Part shown: piece by piece, positions 1 to 8,855 of the stretch
How the letters are laid out: every line of letters begins with the position of its first letter
How positions within the stretch are numbered: position 1 is the stretch's first letter
Origin: Niabella sp.
GTDB taxonomy: Bacteria; Bacteroidota; Bacteroidia; Chitinophagales; Chitinophagaceae
Direction: 5' to 3'
Assembly (NCBI GenBank): GCA_017744795.1
Contig: JAGIAQ010000017.1
Location: 1 to 48,360 of the forward strand
Length of the DNA: 48,360 nt
Notes under the pieces: generated by a model
Seen by the model: only the letters and a program-made list of their open reading frames with translations
The model's database searches: none
What the model was told of the DNA's origin: nothing
Program-made: the position numbers and the translations under genes

Positions 1-600
1 GCCGATACCAATAATGCAGTAGTGCGGGACGGCAAGCTCTTCATCATCGCAAAAAAAGAGAATAAAGAGCACAACACTTTTACTTCTGCCCGGCTGGTTA
101 CAAAAGGAAAGGGCGACTGGCTCTATGGAAGAATAGAAGTACGCGCCAAATTACCCATCGCCAAAGGAACCTGGCCGGCAATATGGATGCTGCCTACCGA
201 CTGGAAATATGGAGGATGGCCCGCCAGCGGCGAAATAGACATTATGGAAAATGTAGGCTTTATGCCAGATACTGTATTTGGCAGTGTGCATACCAAATCC
301 TTCAATCATGTGATCCAAACACAGAAAACAAAAGGCTTTTATTTGAACGATGCGGACAAAACATTCCATCTATATGCGGTGGAATGGAATAAAGACCGGA
401 TTGATTTTTTTGTTGACGAACATCCTTACTTTTCGTTCAGCAATACCGGAAAGGGATTTGCTGAATGGCCTTTTGATCAAAAATTCCATCTGATCCTCAA
501 TGTAGCCATGGGCGGTAACTGGGGCGGTATGCGGGGTTTGGACGAAACCCTGAAACAGGCTGTTATGGAAGTGGATTACGTACGCGTTTTCCAAAAATAA
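1..600 (+). CDS. GH16 family endo-beta-glucanase (laminarinase-type), 5' partial
   Basis: The reading frame is open from the first base of the window, so the N-terminus (signal peptide and early jelly-roll strands) lies upstream. The visible part is the catalytic half of a GH16 beta-jelly-roll. The signature SGEIDIMENVG is present, with nucleophile Glu (codon 232-234), Asp two residues on and acid/base Glu three further on (ExDxxE). It is preceded by the substrate-cleft segment GTWPAIWMLP and followed by the strand HLYAVEW and the C-terminal FHLILNVAMGGNWGG, which are typical of bacterial laminarinases (GH16_3). The expected reaction is hydrolysis of beta-1,3 or mixed beta-1,3/1,4 glucans outside the inner membrane. 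The stop is followed by about 215 bases without a gene, so this looks like the end of an upstream transcription unit unrelated to the loci below. Exact substrate cannot be read from this fragment. Confidence 0.9.
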   Translation, partial: ADTNNAVVRDGKLFIIAKKENKEHNTFTSARLVTKGKGDWLYGRIEVRAKLPIAKGTWPAIWMLPTDWKYGGWPASGEIDIMENVGFMPDTVFGSVHTKSFNHVIQTQKTKGFYLNDADKTFHLYAVEWNKDRIDFFVDEHPYFSFSNTGKGFAEWPFDQKFHLILNVAMGGNWGGMRGLDETLKQAVMEVDYVRVFQK

Positions 601-817
601 AGCTGTTAAATTTCCTGTGCTCCGCAACAATTGCATGCAGCCTGCGTTATTTTTTGATGAATTTGTTTTTGTATTACAAAGACTAAAAAAATCGTAACTA
701 TTTTTGTGTGTTGAAAGGCTGTTGTTGCTAACGCTCATTTGTACTGAAATGACAGAAACTATGCAACTTTTGCCATTTATTTCATATCTTACACATAAGA
801 AGAATAAATTTTGAGTG

Positions 818-1036
818 ATGAAAAAATCGTATCGTTTAATAGGATTGGTGCTTTTGGGAGTGGCTGCATCTGCAATAACAGGTGCAGTATGTGAAGTGCG
901 CAGGAGAAATGCCATGAGACGGTTACTGGATACAGCCAACGAGGGATACGAAACTGCTCATGATATAAATTATCCGGGAAAAGGCACCCGCCGTGCTAAA
1001 AAACTCCGCTACGGACCCGTTTATCCCGGTATGTAA
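818..1036 (+). CDS. small single-pass membrane or exported protein, unknown function
   Basis: A 72-residue protein is read from ATG 818; an in-frame GTG at 815 is a less likely start. It has a Lys-rich start, one hydrophobic stretch (about residues 7-24) that could be a membrane anchor or uncleaved signal, then a basic segment (EVRRRNAMRRL) and a short polar tail ending in PVYPGM. I do not recognise a family. It lies 14 bases upstream of the metallophosphoesterase gene in the same direction, so co-transcription is likely. A TATTTTTG string at 699-706 matches the Bacteroidota -7 consensus TAnnTTTG, but no well-spaced -33 TTTG is seen. The short spacing to the next gene supports that it is a real gene. 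Confidence 0.55.
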   Translation: MKKSYRLIGLVLLGVAASAITGAVCEVRRRNAMRRLLDTANEGYETAHDINYPGKGTRRAKKLRYGPVYPGM

Positions 1037-1050
1037 TTGCAACCCTGCCC

Positions 1051-2151
1051 ATGCGCCGCTTCCTCAGGTTCCTTTTGTTAAAACCCATACTTTGGGGCGC
1101 AAAAAAATTTGATTCTGATCCGGATAAGATCAGGGTTTTTGATGCGCTTACCAAATTATTCAATCGCATCCTCGACGAGCCGGGTAAATTAGGCCCCCTG
1201 ATTGATTTTGATCCGCAGACAGATAAATACATTATTTTTTCCGATCAGCACAAAGGCGCCCGCAACGGCGCCGATGATTTTATACTGGCAGCGCCTACCT
1301 ATGTCGCTGCCCTGCATTACTATAATCAAAAGGGCTTTAATTTTATAAACCTTGGCGATTGTGAAGAGCTGTGGGAAAACACTCTTTCCCGTGTAAAAAA
1401 ATGGAACGCCGAGCAATTTGAAGCAGAAAAAGCTTTTGTACAAAGAAAGGCATTCATAAAAGTTATCGGCAACCACGATCTTTACTGGGGGAACGACCCC
1501 CTTGCGCGCCTGGAGCTGGAAACCATTTTTGGCGCTAAAATAAAAGCCTGCGAAGGAGTGGTGTTGCGCACCAATATTGCAGGCACAGCACTGCGCATTT
1601 TTTGCACCCATGGACACCAGGGAGATGTTAACAGCGATGGAAACTGGTTTACGAAATTTTTTATCTCAAAGATCTGGGGGCCCCTGCAATCCTACCTGCA
1701 GATCAACCCCAACGAGCCTTCCAATAATGACTATAAAAAAACCCTGCACAATGAGATCATGTATGAATGGTCGTCGGAGCAGGAACATATTGTATTGATC
1801 ACCGGTCATACCCATCAGCCTGTTTTTGAATCGCTGACACATATAGAACGGTTGTACCGCCAGATGGCGCTTGCAAAAGCCGGGGCCGACACCGCCGCTC
1901 TTGATCAGATACGAAAGGAAACGGCACCCTTTCAAAAAAGGTTTGACGCACTGGTGCTGGATTACAGCAAGATCCTTCCAACTTATTTTAATTCGGGCTG
2001 TTGTTGCTTTTCGGACGGAGATATTACAGGCATTGAAATCGAATCCGGACAGATCCGGCTGATCAAATGGGAAACCAAAGGCAACGATCCCGGCAGAACG
2101 GTATTGGAAGAAATGCCGCTCACGGACCTGGTTGCCGCAATAACAAAATAA
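1051..2151 (+). CDS. calcineurin-like metallophosphoesterase
   Basis: A 366-residue soluble protein with the complete metallophosphoesterase metal-site set in order: SDQHKG (DxH-type motif, about residue 66), LGDCEE (GD), IGNHDL (GNHD), CTHGHQGD (GHxxD region) and ITGHTHQPVF (GHTH, about residues 250-259). These side chains bind a dinuclear metal centre that hydrolyses phosphomonoesters or diesters. No signal peptide is evident, so it is probably cytoplasmic. The substrate is not predictable from motifs; the overall plan resembles UDP-diacylglucosamine-hydrolase-like and other uncharacterised Bacteroidota phosphoesterases. A Cys-rich stretch (SGCCCF) near residue 313 is unusual. It is the last gene of a plus-strand unit and converges on the PUL1 symporter gene across a 223-base spacer. 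Confidence 0.85.
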   Translation: MRRFLRFLLLKPILWGAKKFDSDPDKIRVFDALTKLFNRILDEPGKLGPLIDFDPQTDKYIIFSDQHKGARNGADDFILAAPTYVAALHYYNQKGFNFINLGDCEELWENTLSRVKKWNAEQFEAEKAFVQRKAFIKVIGNHDLYWGNDPLARLELETIFGAKIKACEGVVLRTNIAGTALRIFCTHGHQGDVNSDGNWFTKFFISKIWGPLQSYLQINPNEPSNNDYKKTLHNEIMYEWSSEQEHIVLITGHTHQPVFESLTHIERLYRQMALAKAGADTAALDQIRKETAPFQKRFDALVLDYSKILPTYFNSGCCCFSDGDITGIEIESGQIRLIKWETKGNDPGRTVLEEMPLTDLVAAITK

Positions 2152-2196
2152 CGTTCTCCGCCGTTGATGCTGAGCCGGGCGCGTGAGCGGGCAAAA

Positions 2197-2273
2197 CACC
2201 AACAGCATTACCCGAATTACAATTGAGTTGTTGGTGATCCTTCCTCACACAGGGCTACGCGCAACACCAACAA
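2197..2273. repeat. inverted repeat between convergent genes
   Basis: Within the 2152-2374 spacer between two convergent genes, CACCAACA occurs at 2197-2204 and again within CACCAACAA at 2265-2273, and its complement TTGTTGGTG lies between them at 2228-2236. The 9-base arms 2228-2236 and 2265-2273 pair perfectly across a 28-base loop, and the first copy could pair with the same central arm. No U-run follows, so it is not a textbook terminator. The same spacer holds the 12-mer ATTTTACATTCT twice (2347-2358 and 2372-2383), the second copy overlapping the symporter stop codon. It may be an interspersed Bacteroidota repeat that also ends both transcripts. Confidence 0.5.
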
Positions 2274-2374
2274 AGGCGGAAGGGCGGAAAAAATAAATTA
2301 CCCTTCGGGAATGAAGATTCTTAAACTACAATGGTCCTCCTTCTTAATTTTACATTCTTTATTGATTATTCATT

Positions 2375-3820
2375 TTACATTCTGCCCTCTTGGGCTGCCA
2401 GCTGTTCTGCAATCTCCTTTACTTTCTTTTCGCTGAGCGGATAAAAAAACATGCTCATCAATGCTATGCCACAGCAAACCGCCGGCAGCAGACTGATCAT
2501 CAGCCGTTCGCCTAAAATAGTATATACTGCTTGTTGGGCAAGCCCTTTATTATAGCCAAACAGGAACAGCAGCCACCCCGTCATGGCCGAACCCACCGCC
2601 CAGCCCAGCTTCTGCGACATCGACGAAGAAGAAAAAATTAATCCCGCCGACCGGCGCTTTGTCTTTAATTCGTTATAATCTACAATATCGGCAAACATGC
2701 TCCATAACAGCGGCAATACATAACCGGCACATACCGATATCAGCGCCTGCAGCAATAAGATCCATCCAAAATGATTGGGGATAAAAAAGAAGATCACACT
2801 CAGTATCCCCGCCAGGGCCATTGCAACCATATATGTTTTTTTCTTCCCGTATTTTAAAGAAATCCTTGGAGCCAATATCACCCCAACCAGATTTGCCGCC
2901 TGCCCGATAAGAAAATAAATAGTAGTGATATCCCAGCCGGTTACAGGCATCTTGTAATGCAACCGCACATAATCCCTGAAATAAAAAATAGCAACCCCAT
3001 CCCGTACCGCATTAAACAATAAAGCAGCCAGCCCGGTAGCTACCAGGATCCACCAGGGGGTATTTTTAAAAAGTGCTTTTAAATCATTTTTTACCGTTCC
3101 TTTTGCCGCCGCAGCGCCGTTGCCGGAAACTGCCGACACCCGTTCCCTTGTTCCTTTAAAACAAAGAAAAAAGAGCAGCGTGCACAGCACACCGATCACC
3201 GCCACGGCCAGCGTCCAGCCGATGGGCTGCGTGCTGATGCCGGTAACCGGCGCATTAGGTGCCGCGCCTGAAATGTCGGCACTGTTTTTTGAGCCAAATA
3301 CTTCCGCAAATCCATCTACCAGCGGCTGCAGCAACATAAACGTAATAAAGCTCCCGATAAATGCAAAGGACATCCGGTAGGAGGAAAGAATATTGCGTTC
3401 CTGGGAATCGGACGACAGCACGCCCAGCAGCGAAGCGTAGGGCACATTGATCAGCGAATACACGATCATCATTAACGAATAGGTTACATACGCATACACC
3501 AGCTTGCCGGTGGCTCCAAAATCGGGAACAAAAAAAGTGATCGCGCCCATTACAGAAAACGGTATCGCAAACCACAACAGGTACGGCCGGTAGCGGCCCC
3601 ATTTTGTTTGGGTACGATCGGCCATGATCCCAACACCCAGATCAAAAAAAGAGTCCCAGATGCGCGCGATAAGAAACATGGTGCCCGCGGCCGCTGAAGT
3701 GATGCCCAATACATCCGTATAGAAAAAAAGCGCATACATTCCGAAAATTTTCCAGAACATGGAAGAGGCGGCATCTCCCAGTCCGTAAGCAATCTTTTCT
3801 TTTAGTTTAATGTTACTCAT
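2375..3820 (-). CDS. GPH-family (MelB-like) sugar:cation symporter
   Basis: A 481-residue polytopic inner-membrane protein with about 12 hydrophobic helices. It starts with KLKEKIAYGLGDAASSMFW, the classic opening of glycoside-pentoside-hexuronide:cation symporters, and carries ADRTQTKWGRYRPYLLW in the first cytoplasmic loop, the family signature (D-R-T-x-T-x-W-G-x-x-R-P). It should import a small sugar or glycoside with Na+ or H+. It is the last gene of PUL1, 16 bases after the mannosylglucose phosphorylase. In Bacteroides fragilis the mannosylglucose phosphorylase gene is likewise beside a Na+/sugar symporter, so import of a mannose-containing disaccharide is a reasonable inference. Charged termini and loop lengths look intact; no frameshift is seen. 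Confidence 0.85.
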   Translation of the reverse strand: MSNIKLKEKIAYGLGDAASSMFWKIFGMYALFFYTDVLGITSAAAGTMFLIARIWDSFFDLGVGIMADRTQTKWGRYRPYLLWFAIPFSVMGAITFFVPDFGATGKLVYAYVTYSLMMIVYSLINVPYASLLGVLSSDSQERNILSSYRMSFAFIGSFITFMLLQPLVDGFAEVFGSKNSADISGAAPNAPVTGISTQPIGWTLAVAVIGVLCTLLFFLCFKGTRERVSAVSGNGAAAAKGTVKNDLKALFKNTPWWILVATGLAALLFNAVRDGVAIFYFRDYVRLHYKMPVTGWDITTIYFLIGQAANLVGVILAPRISLKYGKKKTYMVAMALAGILSVIFFFIPNHFGWILLLQALISVCAGYVLPLLWSMFADIVDYNELKTKRRSAGLIFSSSSMSQKLGWAVGSAMTGWLLFLFGYNKGLAQQAVYTILGERLMISLLPAVCCGIALMSMFFYPLSEKKVKEIAEQLAAQEGRM

Positions 3821-3836
3821 ATGGTCTGTTTGCCGT

Positions 3837-5057
3837 TTATGCGCTTTGCAATGCTAAATATTTTTTATTGGCTGTAATGATATCGGATACCACATTTACA
3901 GAGGCGGATGATCTTAAACCATCCGGACGCGTATGCAAACAATAGTCCAGCAACCGGTCAATGGTGGAAGTTGCCACGTGCATCCGCGTATCGGAAGAAG
4001 CGTAGTAAATAAATACTTTTCCATCCTCATCGGCGATCCATCCGTTTGAGAATAACACATTAGATACATCGCCAATGCGTTCCTCTCCTTCAGGAGCCAT
4101 AAAATATCCCCCCGGACTGGCGATCAGCTTTTCAGGTGCTGCCAGATCGGTAAGATACAGATATAATACGTAACGCAAACCGGAAGCACACTGCCGCACG
4201 CCGTGCGCCAGGTGCAACCAGCCTTTTTCTGTTTTTATGGGGGCGGGGCCTTCTCCATTCTTTGCTTCCTTTATGGTATGGTACAGGCGTTCCTCTACGA
4301 GCTGCTCTTTTGCAACCGCCGCCCTGCTCATGTCATCTATCAGCGACCAGCAGATACCACCGCCCTTGCCGGCGTCTATAAAACCCTCCTGCGGGCGCGT
4401 GTACAAGGCATATTTGCCGTTTACAAATTCAGGATGCAGCACCACGTTGCGCTGATGGTTTTCGGACTTAAGATTGGGCAATCGCTCCCAGGAACAAAAA
4501 TCCCGGGTGCGTACAATTCCTGTGGTGGCTATGGCGCTGGAAAGATCTCCCGCGGGCGCCGCCTCATCCCTGCGTTCCGAACAAAAGATGCCGTAGACCC
4601 ATCCATCTTCATGTGCTGTTAACCGCATATCATACACATTGGTTTCCCTGCTATCAATTTCAGGCAAGGAAATCGGGTAATCCCAAAATTTAAAATTGTC
4701 GGTCCCGTTCGGGCTCTCCGCAATGGCGAAAAATGACTTTCGGTCGTACCCCTCCACTCTTGCCACGATCAAATACTTCCCCGCCCACTTAATAGCGCCG
4801 GAGTTAAACACTGCATTGACCCCAAAACGCTGCAATAGTAAGGGATTGGTGGCCGGATTTAAATCATAACGCCAGAACAGGGGCGTATGTGCCGCCGTAA
4901 GAACAGGGTTCTTAAAGCGCTGTACATATCCATTGTAGGAAGCACAGGGATGGTTTATTGCAGCGAGGAGCTGCGTCTGTTCTTTTAAAAGCACTTCTAC
5001 TTGTTGGTGAAACTGATCCTTCATAATATTCAATCTATCTGATTCTCTTTCATTCAT
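3837..5057 (-). CDS. GH130 4-O-beta-D-mannosyl-D-glucose phosphorylase-like
   Basis: A 406-residue cytoplasmic protein of the GH130 five-bladed propeller family. Its sequence closely follows the GH130_1 mannosylglucose phosphorylases: PLFWRYDLN, FNSGAIKWAGKYLIVARVEG, DRKSFFAIAESPNG, NVYDMRLTAHEDG (catalytic Asp at about residue 143), NVVLHPEFVNGKYALYTRPQ, GPAPIKTEKGWLHLAHGVR and GGYFMAPEGEERIGDVSN. The known reaction is phosphorolysis of Man-beta-1,4-Glc to mannose-1-phosphate and glucose. An internal ATG at 5024 would give a length closer to the B. fragilis enzyme (catalytic Asp near 131), so the true start may be 5024. It lies between the sulfotransferase (59 bases upstream) and the symporter (16 bases downstream). 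The usual partners, mannobiose 2-epimerase and GH26 mannanase, are absent here, so the physiological substrate may differ. Confidence 0.88.
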   Translation of the reverse strand: MNERESDRLNIMKDQFHQQVEVLLKEQTQLLAAINHPCASYNGYVQRFKNPVLTAAHTPLFWRYDLNPATNPLLLQRFGVNAVFNSGAIKWAGKYLIVARVEGYDRKSFFAIAESPNGTDNFKFWDYPISLPEIDSRETNVYDMRLTAHEDGWVYGIFCSERRDEAAPAGDLSSAIATTGIVRTRDFCSWERLPNLKSENHQRNVVLHPEFVNGKYALYTRPQEGFIDAGKGGGICWSLIDDMSRAAVAKEQLVEERLYHTIKEAKNGEGPAPIKTEKGWLHLAHGVRQCASGLRYVLYLYLTDLAAPEKLIASPGGYFMAPEGEERIGDVSNVLFSNGWIADEDGKVFIYYASSDTRMHVATSTIDRLLDYCLHTRPDGLRSSASVNVVSDIITANKKYLALQSA

Positions 5058-5116
5058 GCTACACTATGACCGTCGATAAAAGCCTTCCTTCAAAAGGCTT
5101 TCTGACAAATAAACCT

Positions 5117-6946
5117 CTACATATTATCCGGGTACAAGGGCATACGGGTAACCCGATGAAAAGCTGTGCCGCTGACGGTGGTAATCTCCATTTCGAAAAT
5201 TACTTCTTTTGTCAGGGGATCTATTTCCACGATACGTCCTCCCGATCCAATGGAGGTTGGTACGCCCATTCCCGGGCAAAATAATACATGCTTTGTCTGC
5301 TGCAGGAACTGTACGCCCGAAATTGCTTGTGAGAAGCAGCCGGGCCCCCGCTCTTTGCCATAGGACCAAACCTGCTGTACCGTTTTTTTATCTTCATCGA
5401 TCCGGTATTCCACCACCCGGCTGTAATTAATGGCGCCTGAACCAAAATTGGGCACCCAGTTGCGGTTATACCCATTATCAAACACCAGAATATCGTCATT
5501 GGATAATACCACCGGCGTGTGCGGTCCCCAGGGCCAGTCGAACCCAGGTACCGATGCGTCCCCATTTATAACTGCCGGATCTGTTACAGCATTGCCGCTT
5601 TCATCAATTGGATTTAATAATAACGACTGGTAGGCAGCTCCCCAGTATTTGTGTGGAGAAATGATCCACTTTGCGTCACCGGCGCGCGTAAAATTAATAA
5701 TACCCTGGTACCGCATGGTTGCCAGTATATTATCACCCATCTCTTTTATAGAATTGTTATGCGCCCAATTATTAGGATTTTGGGAAAACTGCGGTGGCGT
5801 AATACCATCAGGCTTCTGATAACGGGAAGTATCAGCCATTTTTGCAAGGTCCCACTCATTTACAACGGTGTTATTTACAGGGTTTAATTCGATCATGTGG
5901 TCATACACACGGGGCTGTCCGTTTGCCAGGCGTGCACTTGATTTGGTAACATTAATTAAAAAGTTACCGTTGGCCGCCTCTGTAACCTCATGATGGAAAG
6001 TATAACCCAGTTTTTGAAGATCCCATTGATGCAGGAGGTTCCCAAACATATCGATCTCCACGATGCGTGGCTGTTCCTGATCTCCGGCTATAAAAGTACC
6101 GTTCTTTGTGCGTTTTAAGCCAATGGAAGCGGAAAGCTTCTGCAGGTCGGGCGATGATTTCAACAGTAATAACCACCGCAATTCCCCTTCATTATCGACT
6201 ATATAAGGCAGCGATACATCTGTTTCTGACATCCCGGGATAGCTGATGAGATTTATACCGGGTTCCATTTTCCCGGGCTGCGTTTTTATCAGTTTCCATT
6301 GGGGAAAATCCTGTAAATTAAGCGGCGCTGTACGGATGTGGATCGTTGTACTTCCCCGTTCCCTGCCGTCCCGGTCGGTAAACGTAAGATCTACTACATT
6401 GTCATAATCGGCATACAGGCCAAAAACGGGCACGCTTTGGCGTGGAATATCTTCATGGCATAAGTGTGTAATGGTTCCCGCCTCCCCATTTTTGCCGTGT
6501 ACGGTTACTTTTATCCGGCCATAGGTGGGCAACAGTACGTTCACCGAAGCGGCCAGTGGGTTATAGCCCGACGGATTGAGCTTTATAGCTTCTACAATAG
6601 AATCAAGGTTATTCCCTTTGGTTGGAAGCACCAATGTGGTTCCGTTGCTAAAAGTAAGGGTGGTACGCCAGTGCGCGGGATCCGCAACGATGGTGGTAAT
6701 GTCTTGCTGCGGGAAGCGCAGCGGGTCGGTTTGTTCAAAATTGAAAACATAAACATCGCCCTCCTTGCTAATGGTGTTCAGCAGCAGCCCTTTATCGGCC
6801 AGGGCACTTAACAACTGTTTGGATGCCGGTTCTGCAGGAGCAACATCCCTGTTGCGTGTACAGGAAAAAATGAATAATACCAGACCGACCAGCAGACCGG
6901 GCAATAGCATATTTCTTTTTGAATGGCAAGTGAGAATTGTAGACAT
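5117..6946 (-). CDS. aryl-sulfate sulfotransferase (ASST), lipoprotein
   Basis: A 609-residue exported protein with a hydrophobic leader ending in LFIFSC (lipid-anchor Cys 29). It has a small N-terminal beta domain typical of ASST (about residues 40-210) and then a six-bladed propeller (about 220-605). The residues that make up the PAPS-independent arylsulfotransferase active site can be placed by spacing: His319 in FHHEV, His396 in NWAHNNS, Arg412 in ATMRYQG and His476 in WGPHTPVV, which correspond to His252, His356, Arg374 and the transiently sulfated His436 of the uropathogenic E. coli enzyme. The family moves sulfate from one phenolic ester to another phenol. It is encoded between SusD-1 and the GH130 gene, downstream of a strong hairpin. 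Its presence in a SusCD operon is uncommon; donor and acceptor are unknown. Confidence 0.85.
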   Translation of the reverse strand: MSTILTCHSKRNMLLPGLLVGLVLFIFSCTRNRDVAPAEPASKQLLSALADKGLLLNTISKEGDVYVFNFEQTDPLRFPQQDITTIVADPAHWRTTLTFSNGTTLVLPTKGNNLDSIVEAIKLNPSGYNPLAASVNVLLPTYGRIKVTVHGKNGEAGTITHLCHEDIPRQSVPVFGLYADYDNVVDLTFTDRDGRERGSTTIHIRTAPLNLQDFPQWKLIKTQPGKMEPGINLISYPGMSETDVSLPYIVDNEGELRWLLLLKSSPDLQKLSASIGLKRTKNGTFIAGDQEQPRIVEIDMFGNLLHQWDLQKLGYTFHHEVTEAANGNFLINVTKSSARLANGQPRVYDHMIELNPVNNTVVNEWDLAKMADTSRYQKPDGITPPQFSQNPNNWAHNNSIKEMGDNILATMRYQGIINFTRAGDAKWIISPHKYWGAAYQSLLLNPIDESGNAVTDPAVINGDASVPGFDWPWGPHTPVVLSNDDILVFDNGYNRNWVPNFGSGAINYSRVVEYRIDEDKKTVQQVWSYGKERGPGCFSQAISGVQFLQQTKHVLFCPGMGVPTSIGSGGRIVEIDPLTKEVIFEMEITTVSGTAFHRVTRMPLYPDNM

Positions 6947-7098
6947 ACCGGATGTTGTTTTTAAACGGTCGGTTTCTTTGCGTGCACTGTCAAAAAAGAA
7001 TTGCGTCAGATCGTTCTTTCTGATCGTTTACAATTTTAACTGTGAATAAAAATGACACAAATTATCAGGTTAAGATCATCAGGTCCATAGTGGTAAAA

Positions 7099-7142
7099 TG
7101 CACGCTACAAGCAGCACTGTAGCCGGGTTACTGTAGCGTGCA
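7099..7142 (-). terminator. strong stem-loop between SusD-1 and sulfotransferase genes
   Basis: TGCACGCTACA (7099-7109) and TGTAGCGTGCA (7132-7142) form a perfect 11-bp stem flanked by AAAA on the left and CTTTT on the right, so each strand ends in a short U-run. On the minus strand it lies 23 bases past the SusD-1 stop and can act as a rho-independent terminator or attenuator that lowers expression of the downstream genes. The loop contains a second ACTGTAGC (7116-7123), a direct repeat of 7130-7137. The arm GCTACA can therefore pair with either copy, giving two mutually exclusive hairpins. Confidence 0.65.
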
Positions 7143-7165
7143 CTTTTCCAATTATACAGCACAAC

Positions 7166-8803
7166 TTACTTCCACAGCGGGTTTTGCTGAATACTTGTAT
7201 TGGTATTCAATTCGCTTTGCGGAATAGGTATATAATAGTGTTTAGGCTGGAAATTTTCAGCCCCCTGCTGTTGGTTGTTTACCAAAATTTGTTTCATTTG
7301 GGCCGGGGTATACCAGCGTTTCAGGTCAAAGAAGCGATGGCCTTCGAAGAAAAATTCCAGCTCATTTTGCTTGATGATTTCGGTCATCAATTCATCCTTG
7401 CTGCCCCAGGTTTTATTAGCTAATCCGGCCCGGTCGCGGATCCGTTTTAAGTCGGCAGCTGCCCCGGCAGTATTTCCGTTTTGGGCACAGGCTTCAGCGT
7501 GCAGCAACAGCACTTCGGCAAAACGGATGATCCGTAGGTTGTTGTTACAATTTGCATTATCGTAATGGCTGTTGGAGCCCTCTTTATTGATATAAAAATT
7601 GGTATACTTCTTCAACAGGAAACGGCCCGGCTTCTTCCCTGCTGCTGTATTGATGTCCGGATAAACCAGGCCCGGGTTCATGACCCATTTACCTTGCCCT
7701 TGCTGCCAAAAATAGTCGAAGTCATGGTCGCCGAACCATTTGCCGTCCGTCAACCCGGTTTCGTAATCAGAGTATTTCCAAAAAAAGCTGGTGTACATGC
7801 GCTTATCAAATCGGGTATCGGAACCAGCCGGGCGCTCTTCGCTCACAAAGTCACGCACCATCGAAATACCGGGTACTAATTTAAACCAGGCACCAGACCC
7901 TGCAGGCCCGCAGAAATTGGGCAGTACAAAACCCAGATAACCATTGGGCTCATCGCCGCCCCACCGGCCTCCACCGCCTAAGTAAGCGTTATAGGCCAGC
8001 TCAAATACCGACTCCTGATTAAACTTGGTGGTTTCCATGAAATTATTTTCAAAGTTCACCAGGTCATAATTATAGGGTGCGCTGAGCAGGGCATTTAGCT
8101 CGGTTTCCGCATCGGCATATTGTTTGGTATACACCAGGGCCTTGCCAAGGTAGGCTATGGCGGCTCCTTTAGTAGCCCGGCCTTGTTCGCTGGCGGGCCG
8201 GCTCACGGGCAGCGCGTCCTTGGCTGTCCTGAAATCGGCAATCACCTGTTTCCAAATATCCGCTTCCGGCGAGGAAGCCTTGTTAAGCTCTCCCGGATCG
8301 CTTGCAGGCAGCAGTCGCAAAGGAACATCGCCGTAATTGGCAGCCAGCAGGAAATAGTACATGCCGCGCAAAAAACTGGCCTCACCAATCAATGCTTTCT
8401 TTTTGGTGTCGTCCATGGAAACGCGGCCAATGTTTTTCAAAAACGTATTGGCCCTGGACACTCCTGTGAACAAACTTCCAAACTGGTTGGTTGGACTGGT
8501 GGCCGTATTGAGGAAGTGCACATAAAAGGTAGGCCCTTCTGTTCCCTCACCAGCCAGCATCCACATATCATCGGCCCGGTTCATCATTTGGTAGCCGGAC
8601 CAGGCACCGTAGTAACCATCCATTTGACTACGGATAGGAGAATAAATAGTAGGAATTGCACTTACCGCATCGGCTTCCGTTTGCCAGAACGTAGCTTCCA
8701 CCGAAAAGTTGGGGTTTATTTTATTTAAAAAATCCTTTTTACAACCGGCAAGCGATAGCCCCAATACTGCTAAAGCCGTATATTTTTTGATAAAAAATTT
8801 CAT
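7166..8803 (-). CDS. SusD/RagB-family glycan-binding lipoprotein (PUL1)
   Basis: A 545-residue outer-membrane lipoprotein. The leader ends in the lipobox LAGC (Cys 21), followed by KKDFLNKINPN and the TPR-like helical SusD fold. Family marks include ANTFLKNIGRV, GEASFLRGMYYFLLAANYGDVPL, RIIRFAEVLLLHAEACAQ and, near the end, NELEFFFEGHRFFDLKRW, with the usual C-terminus (STNTSIQQNPLW-like). The protein caps the partner TonB-dependent channel and captures oligosaccharide at the cell surface. It lies 52 bases after SusC-1 in the same direction, the standard arrangement. A strong hairpin follows the stop. The glycan bound cannot be read from sequence; the downstream GH130 and symporter genes suggest a small mannose-containing ligand, while the sulfotransferase suggests a phenolic or sulfated one. 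Confidence 0.93.
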   Translation of the reverse strand: MKFFIKKYTALAVLGLSLAGCKKDFLNKINPNFSVEATFWQTEADAVSAIPTIYSPIRSQMDGYYGAWSGYQMMNRADDMWMLAGEGTEGPTFYVHFLNTATSPTNQFGSLFTGVSRANTFLKNIGRVSMDDTKKKALIGEASFLRGMYYFLLAANYGDVPLRLLPASDPGELNKASSPEADIWKQVIADFRTAKDALPVSRPASEQGRATKGAAIAYLGKALVYTKQYADAETELNALLSAPYNYDLVNFENNFMETTKFNQESVFELAYNAYLGGGGRWGGDEPNGYLGFVLPNFCGPAGSGAWFKLVPGISMVRDFVSEERPAGSDTRFDKRMYTSFFWKYSDYETGLTDGKWFGDHDFDYFWQQGQGKWVMNPGLVYPDINTAAGKKPGRFLLKKYTNFYINKEGSNSHYDNANCNNNLRIIRFAEVLLLHAEACAQNGNTAGAAADLKRIRDRAGLANKTWGSKDELMTEIIKQNELEFFFEGHRFFDLKRWYTPAQMKQILVNNQQQGAENFQPKHYYIPIPQSELNTNTSIQQNPLWK

Positions 8804-8855
8804 TATATCGTATTTTAATAGATAAAAATTTATTTAAGCCCTCTCTACCTATCGG

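Noticed and set aside
3837-5057. Assignment of the propeller enzyme to GH43 or GH117
   Set aside because: The continuous match to mannosylglucose phosphorylase blocks, including NVYDMRLTAHEDG and GGYFMAPEGEER, fits GH130 better.
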